Made by a program: the position numbers and the translations under genes
Notes under the pieces: model-generated
Database searches by the model: none
Seen by the model: only the letters and a program-made list of their open reading frames with translations
What the model was told of the DNA's origin: nothing
Origin: Rhodospirillales bacterium
GTDB taxonomy: Bacteria; Pseudomonadota; Alphaproteobacteria; Reyranellales; Reyranellaceae
Assembly: GCA_013205335.1 (NCBI GenBank)
Contig: JABMNB010000615.1
Coordinates: forward strand, 1-5,788
Length of the DNA stretch: 5,788 nt
Direction of reading: 5' to 3'
Part shown: positions 1 through 5,788 of the stretch, piece after piece
Numbering within the stretch: position 1 is the stretch's first letter
Layout: each line of letters opens with the position of its first letter

Positions 1-150
1 ATAGGCGAGCAAGCCTGCATCGGAGGTGACACTCGAACCGTGGAACTCAAGCTTGAGGCGGTGGTCAAAATCGAGCCGGAGAGCATCGGATTGCGCTTCA
101 CCCGCTGGCTGAACCATCTGCGACCCCGAACCGATCAAACAAGACGCTGA
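1..150 (+). CDS. C-terminal end of a possible PilZ-domain protein (partial)
   Basis: Frame 1 is open from the window edge to a TGA at 148-150 and gives 49 residues; the start lies outside the window. The visible end contains VELKLEAVVKIEPESIGLRF, an alternation of hydrophobic strand residues followed by a turn and I-G-L-R-F. This resembles the last strands of PilZ domains, where a 'V-x-R-V ... G-I-G-V-R-F' pattern is common. PilZ domains bind cyclic di-GMP and control motility, exopolysaccharide or surface adhesion. The diagnostic ligand-binding motifs (RxxxR and D/NxSxxG) would lie upstream and cannot be seen, so the family call is a guess from the tail only. The basic C-terminus (RPRTDQTRR) is not informative. 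The gene runs in the same direction as the autotransporter, 327 nt upstream of it, and no strong terminator is visible between them. Confidence 0.45.
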   Translation: MGEQACIGGDTRTVELKLEAVVKIEPESIGLRFTRWLNHLRPRTDQTRR

Positions 151-391
151 ATTCTATGGCTCAAATAGATTCGGATCGGCTCAGTTCAATGGTTCATTCG
201 GGAAATGCGGGTTTAGGCGCAAGAGCATTCCGATACGACGCGTCCAAAGACGGCAAGCTTTCTAAGCTTCCTCCCAGTGCATCTAAGCTGCTCCTGAACA
301 GGATCGGATTGCGCGCCACTTCGCTTCTGCGACGCCTGATACTCCGGGATTGCCCTTGACGCATTATTCAAAGTTCAGGAGGATATTTCGA

Positions 392-418
392 ATGCATCGG
401 CCCAAGGTTCCGTGCTGA
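392..418 (+). CDS. Putative 8-residue leader peptide (mini-ORF)
   Basis: The ATG at 392 is preceded by AGGAGG at 377-382, the best Shine-Dalgarno match in the upstream region, with a 9-nt spacer. The frame reads MHRPKVPC and stops at TGA 416-418. The ribosome binding site is stronger than the one in front of the autotransporter itself, so ribosomes could load here first. There is no run of one amino acid of the kind seen in classical attenuators, and no obvious downstream terminator/antiterminator pair was found. It may tune translation of the downstream gene, be a chance ORF, or be the remnant of an older start. If the TTGACG at 356-361 drives transcription, the RNA would begin near 390 and would lack this ribosome binding site. 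Confidence 0.3.
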   Translation: MHRPKVPC

Positions 419-420
419 GA

Positions 421-465
421 ATGTCGGCGCAAGTGCACGGTGGCAAGTTCTGCACCCTGCGGTGA
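421..465 (+). CDS. Putative 14-residue second mini-ORF
   Basis: This frame starts 2 nt after the stop of the 8-residue mini-ORF and reads MSAQVHGGKFCTLR, ending at TGA 463-465, 12 nt before the autotransporter ATG. It has no Shine-Dalgarno of its own, so it could only be translated by reinitiation after the first mini-ORF. Its sole support is the tight spacing in the chain mini-ORF, mini-ORF, main gene. No function is recognisable. Confidence 0.15.
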   Translation: MSAQVHGGKFCTLR

Positions 466-466
466 C

Positions 467-474
467 AGGGGTGA
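467..474 (+). promoter_or_regulatory. Ribosome binding site fixing the autotransporter start
   Basis: AGGGGTGA lies just upstream of the ATG at 478, with 6 nt between AGGGG (467-471) and the start. An in-frame TGA at 472-474 overlaps this site, so the gene cannot begin further upstream. The next in-frame start candidates downstream would cut into the signal peptide. This makes 478 the only good start. Confidence 0.7.
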
Positions 475-477
475 TTT

Positions 478-3400
478 ATGGTGGTCAGGACGGCCGTACA
501 GCCTGCAGCTTACGCGGCGTCTATTGTTTTTCGGCATTCACTTGTGGGCACAGTGCTACTGGCCCTGGCCCTGACCCTCAGCTCCACGGGACGGGCGCAG
601 GATCAGCAAAACTATAACTACTATAGTAGCTACACCAGCCTGCCGTTCATTTCCTTCGCCAATGGTCCCCTGAACTCGTCGGCGACGAAAGGGGCGACCG
701 TCTTCATGCAACTGACCGGTGGAGCTCCGACGGCCTTCACCATGGATACGGGGTCGACCGGCATTGTCGTCAGTCCCGAGTACTTCAAACCCGGAGTGAA
801 TGACATCCCTCAGGGACCAGGGTCGGTCACCTATACGAGCAGCAATATCACGTACAAAGGCACCTACTACCAGACCGACGTGGGGATCATGCAAACTGCC
901 ACAGTCGGCAACAGCAATACGCCAGGTACCGCCGGTCCTCAGCTTGCGACCTCGCGCGTGACCGTTTTGGCGGTCGACCAATTCTGTACTAGCAGCGGGT
1001 GCGTGGCGCCGAGTCCGATTGCCTACATGGGCGTCGGCTACGATCGCGACCAGATGTCCACGGTCGCGCCGGCTGGCAGCACGATCAACGCTTTCACGAA
1101 TATCACCTCGCTCACCTCCGGGGCGTTGCTCAGCACGCTGCGGCAGGGCTATGTCGTCAGCAACACAGGCATCACACTCGGCCTCAGCACTGCGGCGACG
1201 CAGAACTTCGGCATCATCAAGCTGGTGCCGGACACGTCGAAGAGTTTTGCGACGGCAGGGGTACCCTGGTCGACGGCACCGATGACGGTACGGGTCAACG
1301 ACGGCACGAGTACCAATCCTGGCAACCTGCTGCCCGACACCGGCATCGACTACATGTTCCTGAATCCCGGGCCGAATAACGGGTTCCAAACTACTACGTG
1401 CAACGGCAACGATGAGTGCGCGATCGAGGGCACCAAGATCGAGGTCTGGCTACCCGGACAGGCCGGAAAGGCCGCATCCTTCACCTACATTGCACCTGAT
1501 CCCAACGATACGCCGCCGGGTCGCGTTGAGAGCGCCGGCGACAGTGGCGCAGGGTTCATCAATACAGGCAGGCAATTCTATGAGAACTTCATCTATTTCT
1601 ACGATGATGTTGGGGGTTACGTCGGGTACAGAAAGACCCACACCAAAAAGACTTGGGACAAGAGGGACTCCTGGTCGGGTCTGTCGCTCATTGGCACGGT
1701 GCCGTTTTTCGATGGCTTCGCCTCGAGCCTTTCCACGTTCCTGATGGGTGCAACGACGATCGAACAAACGGGCACCGGCACGATTTCCGGCGACATCTCG
1801 GGTTCGGGTGGTCTCACGATCAGCGGCGGGCTGGTAAACCTGACCGGCACCAACAGCTACACCGGCGGCACTACAGCAACAGGTGGCGCGACCCTCGGGA
1901 TCATCGCCGATTCTGGGCTGGGCGACCCGTCAGGCGGCCTCACTCTGAACAACGGGACACTTGTGGCCGGCGGCAGCATTGACATGAATCCGGCGCGCCA
2001 GGTCACCATAGGCGCAGGCGGCGGTACCTTCGACACCAACGGCTTCAACGTCGTGCTCGGCTCGGCAATTACAGGAACGGGCGGTCTCACCAAGAACGGG
2101 CTCGGCGTGCTCACCCTGTCGGGCACCAACACCTACACCGGCGGCACGATCGTGAGCGGCGGCACCGTCGCGATCGATTCGGACGTGCGACTGGGCCACG
2201 TGTCGGGAGGACTCACACTGAACGGCGGCACGCTCTTGGCTACCGGAAACATCACGGGAGCTTCCGCCCTGGCGCGCTCGGTCACCATGGGCGCGGGCGG
2301 CGGCACATTCGACACCAACGGCTCCAACGTCGTGCTCGGCACGGCGGTGACCGGCGTGGGCAGTCTCACGAAGAACGGCCTCGGCGTGCTCACCCTGTCC
2401 GGCGCCAACAGCTACACCGGCGGCACCACGGTGAATGCCGGCACGCTGCTGCTCGACGCTGGCGCCTCGCTGCCCACGACCGGTCCGCTCACGGTCAACG
2501 GCGGCAGCCTCGACTTCAACGGCAACAACGTGACCATCGGATCGCTGTCGGGCCTCGGCGGCACGATTGCGCTGGGCGCCGGCACGCTGACCGTGGCCGA
2601 ACAGGGCAGCACGGCGTTCGCCGGTACGCTTACCGGCACCGGCGGATTGACGATGCAGGGGTCGGGCATGCTGTCGCTCACCGGCGTGAACACCTACACC
2701 GGCCCCCCCTCCATCACCGGCGGCCGCCTGGCCGTCAACGGCAGCATCACCAGCAACGTCACCGTGGGCGCATTCGGCAATCTCGGCGGCACCGGCACCA
2801 TCTTCGGCACCGTCACCACCAACGGCATCGCTTCGCCCGGCAACTCCATCGGCACGCTGAACGTCGTCGGCGCCTACACCCAGGCCGCCGGCAGCAGCTA
2901 CCAGGTCGAGACCAATGCCGCCGGACAGGCCGATCGCATCAACGTCACCGGCGCCCCCGGCACCGCCACCATCGCCGGCGGCACCGTGACACTCACCGCC
3001 GCATCCGGCGTCTATGCCCCCAGCACCACCTACACCATCCTCAATGCCACCGGCGGCGTCACCGGCACCTACGCCGGCGCCAACAGCCTCTATCCCTTCC
3101 TGCAGCCCTCGCTCGCCTACGACACCAACAACGTCTATCTCACCCTCAGGCCCGGCGGCTTCGGCGCCGGCGCCGCCACGCCCAACCAGGCCGCCGTCGG
3201 CCGCGTGCTTGACCAGAGCGTCGCCGGATCGAGCGGCGACCTCGCCACCGTCATCGGCACCATGGCCACCTACACCCAGGGCCAGGGCCAGGCTGCCCTC
3301 AATGCCCTCAGCGGCCAGAACTACTCCGGCTTCGGCACCGCCAACCTGGGCGGCGGCCTGCTGTTCATGAACATGATGGGGCAGCAGATGAGTCTCGCCC

Positions 3401-4335
3401 GCGGCGGCTTCGCCAGCGGCACCCGCGTCGCCGTCGCCCAGGCCTGCGAGGCGGCATCCGCCGAGGTCTGCGACGGCGAGGCCGCCACCCCGTGGACCCT
3501 GTGGGGCAGCGCGCTCGGCGGCACCGGCAGCGTCGCCGGCAACGCCAACGCCGGCGCCCTGTCCTACAACGCCAGCGGCTTCGCCGCCGGCGCCGACTAC
3601 CGCTTCGATCCCCGCTTCCTGGCCGGCTTCGCCGTGGGCTACGCCAACGGCAACCAGTGGGCCAGCGGCTTCAGCGGCCAGGGCACCACCAACAGCTACC
3701 AGGCCAGCCTCTACGCCTCCTTCACACAGGCCGCCTTCTACCTCGATGGCCTGGCCGGCTACGGCTACAACGACAACCAGATGACCCGCCAGATCGTGGT
3801 GCCCAACCTGGCCGCCCGCATCGCCCAGGGCCGCGTCGGCGCCAACCAGTTCCTGGGCCAGCTCGAGGCCGGCTACCGGATCGGGATCAACGAACCGGCC
3901 GCCGCCTCGATCACGCCGTTCGCCCGCTTCCAGGGCACGACCAACAGCCAGCTGGGCTTCAGCGAGAGCGGCGCGGGATCGCTCAACCTCACCGTCGCGC
4001 CGCAGACCACCGGCTCGGCGCGCAGCGTGCTGGGCGCAGAGCTGGCCGGCGCCTTCGGTCCCGAGGGGCGCGAGAAGCTGGCGCTGCAGCTGCGCCTGGG
4101 CTGGGCGCACGAGTATGCCGACACGACGCGGCCGGTCACCGCCAGCTTCGCCGGCGCACCGGGCGCCAACTTCACCGTGTTCGGCGCCACGCCGACACGC
4201 GATGCCGCCACCTTCAGCCTCGCCGCCAACACCACCGTCGCCCCGGGCGTGTCCCTCTACGGCCGCTATGACGGCGAGACGGGCAACGGCACAAGCACCC
4301 ACGCCCTCTACGGCGGCCTCAGGGTGAGCTGGTAA
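478..4335 (+). CDS. Autotransporter with pepsin-like aspartic protease passenger domain
   Basis: The 1285-residue product is a predicted type Va secreted outer-membrane protein. Residues 1-40 look like a Sec signal peptide: Arg4, Arg19 and His20, then a hydrophobic core at about 21-36, with likely cleavage after GRA40. Residues about 54-387 have pepsin-like order: MDTGSTG (Asp90), a candidate flap Tyr at 126 in ITYKGTYY, the hydrophobic-Gly motif MGVGY at 184-188, LLSTLRQGYVVS near 217-228, LPDTGID (Asp287) and a closing FYDDVGGYVGYRK segment. The Asp-Asp spacing of 197 is close to pepsin's 183. A basic linker at about 385-397 precedes four PATR-type repeats (434-753) that should form a beta-helix stalk. 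Residues about 900-1003 look like the linker region, and 1004-1285 a beta-barrel ending GGLRVSW. Autotransporter architecture is near certain; the protease fold is a strong motif-based inference; catalytic activity is unknown, since the second motif is atypical. No substrate can be named. Confidence 0.93.
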   Translation: MVVRTAVQPAAYAASIVFRHSLVGTVLLALALTLSSTGRAQDQQNYNYYSSYTSLPFISFANGPLNSSATKGATVFMQLTGGAPTAFTMDTGSTGIVVSPEYFKPGVNDIPQGPGSVTYTSSNITYKGTYYQTDVGIMQTATVGNSNTPGTAGPQLATSRVTVLAVDQFCTSSGCVAPSPIAYMGVGYDRDQMSTVAPAGSTINAFTNITSLTSGALLSTLRQGYVVSNTGITLGLSTAATQNFGIIKLVPDTSKSFATAGVPWSTAPMTVRVNDGTSTNPGNLLPDTGIDYMFLNPGPNNGFQTTTCNGNDECAIEGTKIEVWLPGQAGKAASFTYIAPDPNDTPPGRVESAGDSGAGFINTGRQFYENFIYFYDDVGGYVGYRKTHTKKTWDKRDSWSGLSLIGTVPFFDGFASSLSTFLMGATTIEQTGTGTISGDISGSGGLTISGGLVNLTGTNSYTGGTTATGGATLGIIADSGLGDPSGGLTLNNGTLVAGGSIDMNPARQVTIGAGGGTFDTNGFNVVLGSAITGTGGLTKNGLGVLTLSGTNTYTGGTIVSGGTVAIDSDVRLGHVSGGLTLNGGTLLATGNITGASALARSVTMGAGGGTFDTNGSNVVLGTAVTGVGSLTKNGLGVLTLSGANSYTGGTTVNAGTLLLDAGASLPTTGPLTVNGGSLDFNGNNVTIGSLSGLGGTIALGAGTLTVAEQGSTAFAGTLTGTGGLTMQGSGMLSLTGVNTYTGPPSITGGRLAVNGSITSNVTVGAFGNLGGTGTIFGTVTTNGIASPGNSIGTLNVVGAYTQAAGSSYQVETNAAGQADRINVTGAPGTATIAGGTVTLTAASGVYAPSTTYTILNATGGVTGTYAGANSLYPFLQPSLAYDTNNVYLTLRPGGFGAGAATPNQAAVGRVLDQSVAGSSGDLATVIGTMATYTQGQGQAALNALSGQNYSGFGTANLGGGLLFMNMMGQQMSLARGGFASGTRVAVAQACEAASAEVCDGEAATPWTLWGSALGGTGSVAGNANAGALSYNASGFAAGADYRFDPRFLAGFAVGYANGNQWASGFSGQGTTNSYQASLYASFTQAAFYLDGLAGYGYNDNQMTRQIVVPNLAARIAQGRVGANQFLGQLEAGYRIGINEPAAASITPFARFQGTTNSQLGFSESGAGSLNLTVAPQTTGSARSVLGAELAGAFGPEGREKLALQLRLGWAHEYADTTRPVTASFAGAPGANFTVFGATPTRDAATFSLAANTTVAPGVSLYGRYDGETGNGTSTHALYGGLRVSW
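637..1638 (+). other. Pepsin-like (A1-type) aspartic protease domain of the autotransporter
   Basis: This covers residues about 54-387. Seen directly: two D-T-G motifs, FTMDTGSTGIVVS (codon for Asp90 at 745-747) and NLLPDTGIDYMFL (Asp287 at 1336-1338). In pepsin each lobe gives one such Asp, the first Asp is about 30 residues into the mature enzyme, and the domain ends about 100 residues after the second Asp in an F-D-...-V-G segment. All three distances match here. The segment before Asp90 (ATVFMQLTGGAPTAFTMD) fits the strand-turn-strand of pepsin's 'G-T-P-x-Q-x-F-x-V-x-x-D'. Two close Cys pairs, Cys170/Cys175 and Cys308/Cys313, could form small disulfide loops like pepsin's Cys45-Cys50, though their places differ. 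Retropepsin-like domains are a poorer fit, since they carry one DTG per chain. Departures from the norm: Val replaces pepsin Trp39, and Ile-Asp follow the second DTG instead of Thr/Ser-Ser. Confidence 0.72.
1933..2152 (+). repeat. DNA direct repeat, copy 1 (stalk super-repeat)
   Basis: This segment recurs as 2206-2431. The offset is 273 nt at the left end and 279 nt (93 codons) from position 2002 onward, owing to a two-codon length difference. Within 2002-2147 versus 2281-2426 most positions match, including long shared blocks such as CGACACCAACGGCT and AACGTCGTGCTCGGC. The DNA-level similarity is higher than with the flanking first and fourth protein repeats, suggesting a later tandem duplication or gene conversion between these two units. 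Confidence 0.75.
2206..2431 (+). repeat. DNA direct repeat, copy 2 (stalk super-repeat)
   Basis: Second copy of the 93-codon unit found at 1933-2152. It encodes GGLTLNGGTL, MGAGGGTFDTNGSNVVLG and SLTKNGLGVLTLSGANSYTG, nearly the same as copy 1 (GGLTLNNGTL, IGAGGGTFDTNGFNVVLG, GLTKNGLGVLTLSGTNTYTG). Two extra codons lie between the first and second of these blocks. The pair could recombine to shorten or lengthen the stalk in whole 93-residue steps without breaking the reading frame. Confidence 0.75.
3487..4332 (+). other. Autotransporter beta-barrel (translocator) domain
   Basis: Residues about 1004-1285 start at TPWTLWGSALGG and show alternating hydrophobic/polar strands with aromatic belts, for example FDPRFLAGFAVGYANG, SYQASLYASF, FYLDGLAGYGYN, FLGQLEAGYRIG and SLYGRYDG, as in the autotransporter beta-domain family (usually 12 strands, about 280 residues). 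The protein ends LYGGLRVSW; a terminal aromatic residue is the outer-membrane assembly signal read by the BAM complex, and Trp is an accepted variant of the usual Phe. The preceding segment (about 902-1003, with QAALNALSGQNYSGF) resembles the linker found before many such barrels. Cys990 and Cys998 sit just before the barrel. Confidence 0.92.
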
Positions 4336-4337
4336 GG

Positions 4338-4368
4338 GTTGTCGCCAGTTGGCTGATCCGGCCGCAAC
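4338..4368. terminator. Weak hairpin between convergent genes (possible terminator)
   Basis: GTTGTCGCC (4338-4346) can pair with GGCCGCAAC (4360-4368) across a 13-nt loop, with one G-U pair and one mismatch. It sits 3 nt after the autotransporter stop and 22 nt before the stop of the convergent ATPase gene, a natural place for a bidirectional terminator. There is no T tract on either strand, so it is not a classical intrinsic terminator. Confidence 0.2.
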
Positions 4369-4389
4369 GATCCTTTGGACCAGACGGCG

Positions 4390-5419
<1,030 letters not shown>

Positions 5420-5427
<8 letters not shown>

Positions 5428-5788
5428 CGACCGTCTCCTTGAGGATCGGCGCCCCGATGCCGTCACGATCGTGCAGCCAGCAGGCGGCCTGCGTCGCGCC
5501 GGCCGGCATCAGGTCCGGCCGCTCGACGAGACAACGCTGGCCCTTGAAGGTGCAGCGCGGATTGAAGGCGCAGCCGGATGGGATCTCGGTCAGCCGCGGC
5601 ATGGCGCCGTCGATCTGCGTCAGACGATCGGTACGCACGCCGAGGCTCGGGATCGAGCCCATGAGGCCCTTGGTATAGGGATGCTTGGCATGCTTCACCA
5701 CGTCGCGAACCGGGCCGATCTCGGCGACGCGGCCGGCGTACATCACCGCGACGCGGTCGGCCGTCTCGGCGATCACCCCCATGTCGTG
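5420..5788 (-). CDS. Dipeptide/oligopeptide ABC transporter ATPase, DppD/OppD type (C-terminal part)
   Basis: The frame is open to the window edge and gives the last 122 residues; the nucleotide-binding core with Walker A, signature and Walker B lies outside. The first visible residues, HDMGVIAETADRVAVMYAGR, are the H-loop His and the following strand of an ABC ATPase. HPYTKGLMGSIP and IPSGCAFNPRC then mark the oligopeptide/dipeptide C-terminal extension. Cysteines 73, 79, 86 and 103 of the visible part have the same spacing (C-x5-C-x6-C-x16-C) as in the downstream ATPase. The gene is upstream of, and overlaps by 8 nt, the DppF/OppF-type gene, the usual D-then-F order. The two should form the ATPase heterodimer of one importer; permease and binding-protein genes are expected further upstream, beyond the right edge. 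Confidence 0.93.
5434..5440 (-). promoter_or_regulatory. Ribosome binding site for the DppF/OppF-type ATPase gene
   Basis: Minus-strand AAGGAGA, seen as TCTCCTT on the plus strand, lies inside the end of the upstream ATPase gene with 7 nt before the ATG at 5427-5425. It decides the start in favour of MPEGGADF over the longer reading from 5466. The 8-nt gene overlap suggests translational coupling of the two ATPases. Confidence 0.8.

Larger units (their letters stand above)
151..477 (+). other. Intergenic/leader region upstream of the autotransporter
   Basis: This 327-nt stretch has no convincing full-size gene. A 67-codon open frame at 156-359 has no ribosome binding site and no recognisable content. 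Small structures seen are AAGCTT-TCT-AAGCTT at 255-269, which can fold as a 6-bp hairpin, and TCCTG-AA-CAGGA at 292-303, a 5-bp hairpin; neither is followed by a T tract. A TTGACG hexamer at 356-361 fits a sigma-70 -35 box, but no good -10 box lies 16-18 nt downstream, so no promoter is called. The last 100 nt hold a strong Shine-Dalgarno and two mini-ORFs directly ahead of the autotransporter start. A 12-bp word, ATCGGATTGCGC, occurs here at 303-314 and also in the upstream gene at 85-96. Confidence 0.6.
1777..2736 (+). repeat. Four PATR-type beta-helix repeats in the passenger stalk
   Basis: Residues about 434-753 hold four copies of a pattern G-[GS]-L-T-x3-G-x5-L-[ST]-G-x-N-[ST]-Y-T-G, with the GGL/GSL cores starting at residues 444, 535, 628 and 722, spaced 91, 93 and 94 residues apart. 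This matches the passenger-associated transport repeat (autotransporter-associated beta-strand repeat) family, which marks beta-helical passengers and is thought to help their export. Between the cores lie segments such as GGLTLNNGTLVAGG and GAGGGTFDTNG that also recur, so the real unit is about 93 residues. The fourth copy diverges: TYTGG becomes TYTGPP. Confidence 0.85.

Noticed and set aside
255..303. Rho-independent terminator for the upstream gene
   Set aside because: The two hairpins here have only 5-6 bp stems of mixed content and no T tract after them.
156..359. 67-codon plus-strand ORF after the PilZ-like end
   Set aside because: No Shine-Dalgarno precedes its ATG, and the product has no recognisable domain, signal peptide or membrane segment. 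It may overlap a decayed duplicate, which is reported as a finding.
356..384. Sigma-70 promoter from TTGACG at 356-361
   Set aside because: The hexamer is a good -35 match, but the sequences 16-18 nt downstream (around GAGGAT/AGGATA) are poor -10 boxes and overlap the Shine-Dalgarno of the mini-ORF.
1528..1563. GDSGAG at residues 354-359 as a chymotrypsin-type serine protease motif
   Set aside because: It resembles GDSGG(P), the active-site Ser motif of SPATE-like passengers, but there is no TAAH-type His upstream: the only His residues before the stalk are 20 (signal peptide) and 388 (after the motif). The two DTG motifs and overall spacing favour the aspartic protease reading.
1930..4302. 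790-codon open frame on the minus strand opposite the autotransporter
   Set aside because: The product is a Gly/Ala-rich low-complexity string with no domain. It is the shadow of GC-rich, Gly/Thr-rich repeat codons on the plus strand, and the plus-strand protein has clear domains throughout.
5428..5466. Longer start of the DppF/OppF-type ATPase at 5466
   Set aside because: The 13 extra residues are Arg/Ser-rich and unlike the family's N-terminus, no ribosome binding site fits that ATG, and AAGGAGA is ideally placed for the ATG at 5427.

Overview
The window looks like chromosomal DNA from a GC-rich Gram-negative bacterium, most likely an alphaproteobacterium. The main clues are an outer-membrane autotransporter with PATR-type repeats, a GC-rich dipeptide/oligopeptide importer operon, and overlapping genes with strong AAGGAG ribosome binding sites. 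Genus cannot be fixed from the sequence alone.

Layout. The left edge (1-150, +) holds the last 49 codons of a gene whose end resembles a PilZ domain. A 327-nt stretch without a convincing ordinary gene follows (151-477). Its end contains a strong Shine-Dalgarno sequence in front of an 8-codon mini-ORF, then a second 14-codon mini-ORF, then the start of the main gene. The main gene (478-4335, +) encodes a 1285-residue autotransporter in four parts: an N-terminal signal peptide; a roughly 330-residue domain with the full layout of a two-lobed, pepsin-like aspartic protease; a glycine/threonine-rich beta-helix stalk of four PATR repeats; and a C-terminal outer-membrane beta-barrel ending in Trp. 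A 54-nt gap separates it from two convergent genes on the minus strand. These are a complete DppF/OppF-type ATPase (4390-5427) and, upstream of it with an 8-nt overlap, the C-terminal part of a DppD/OppD-type ATPase (5420-5788, cut by the window edge).

How the parts fit together. The autotransporter would cross the inner membrane by Sec, insert its barrel in the outer membrane and display the protease-like domain on the beta-helix stalk outside the cell. The two ATPases would power one peptide-import ABC transporter in the inner membrane. A surface protease beside a peptide importer suggests peptide scavenging, but the genes are convergent and not co-transcribed, so this link is only a guess.

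The item most worth attention is the fusion of a pepsin-like aspartic protease domain to a type V secretion autotransporter. The classic protease passengers of this secretion type are serine proteases. Supporting oddities are a non-standard second catalytic motif (DTGID), no room for a pepsin-style propeptide, a marked GC shift between the protease part and the barrel part, and near-identical DNA repeats in the stalk.
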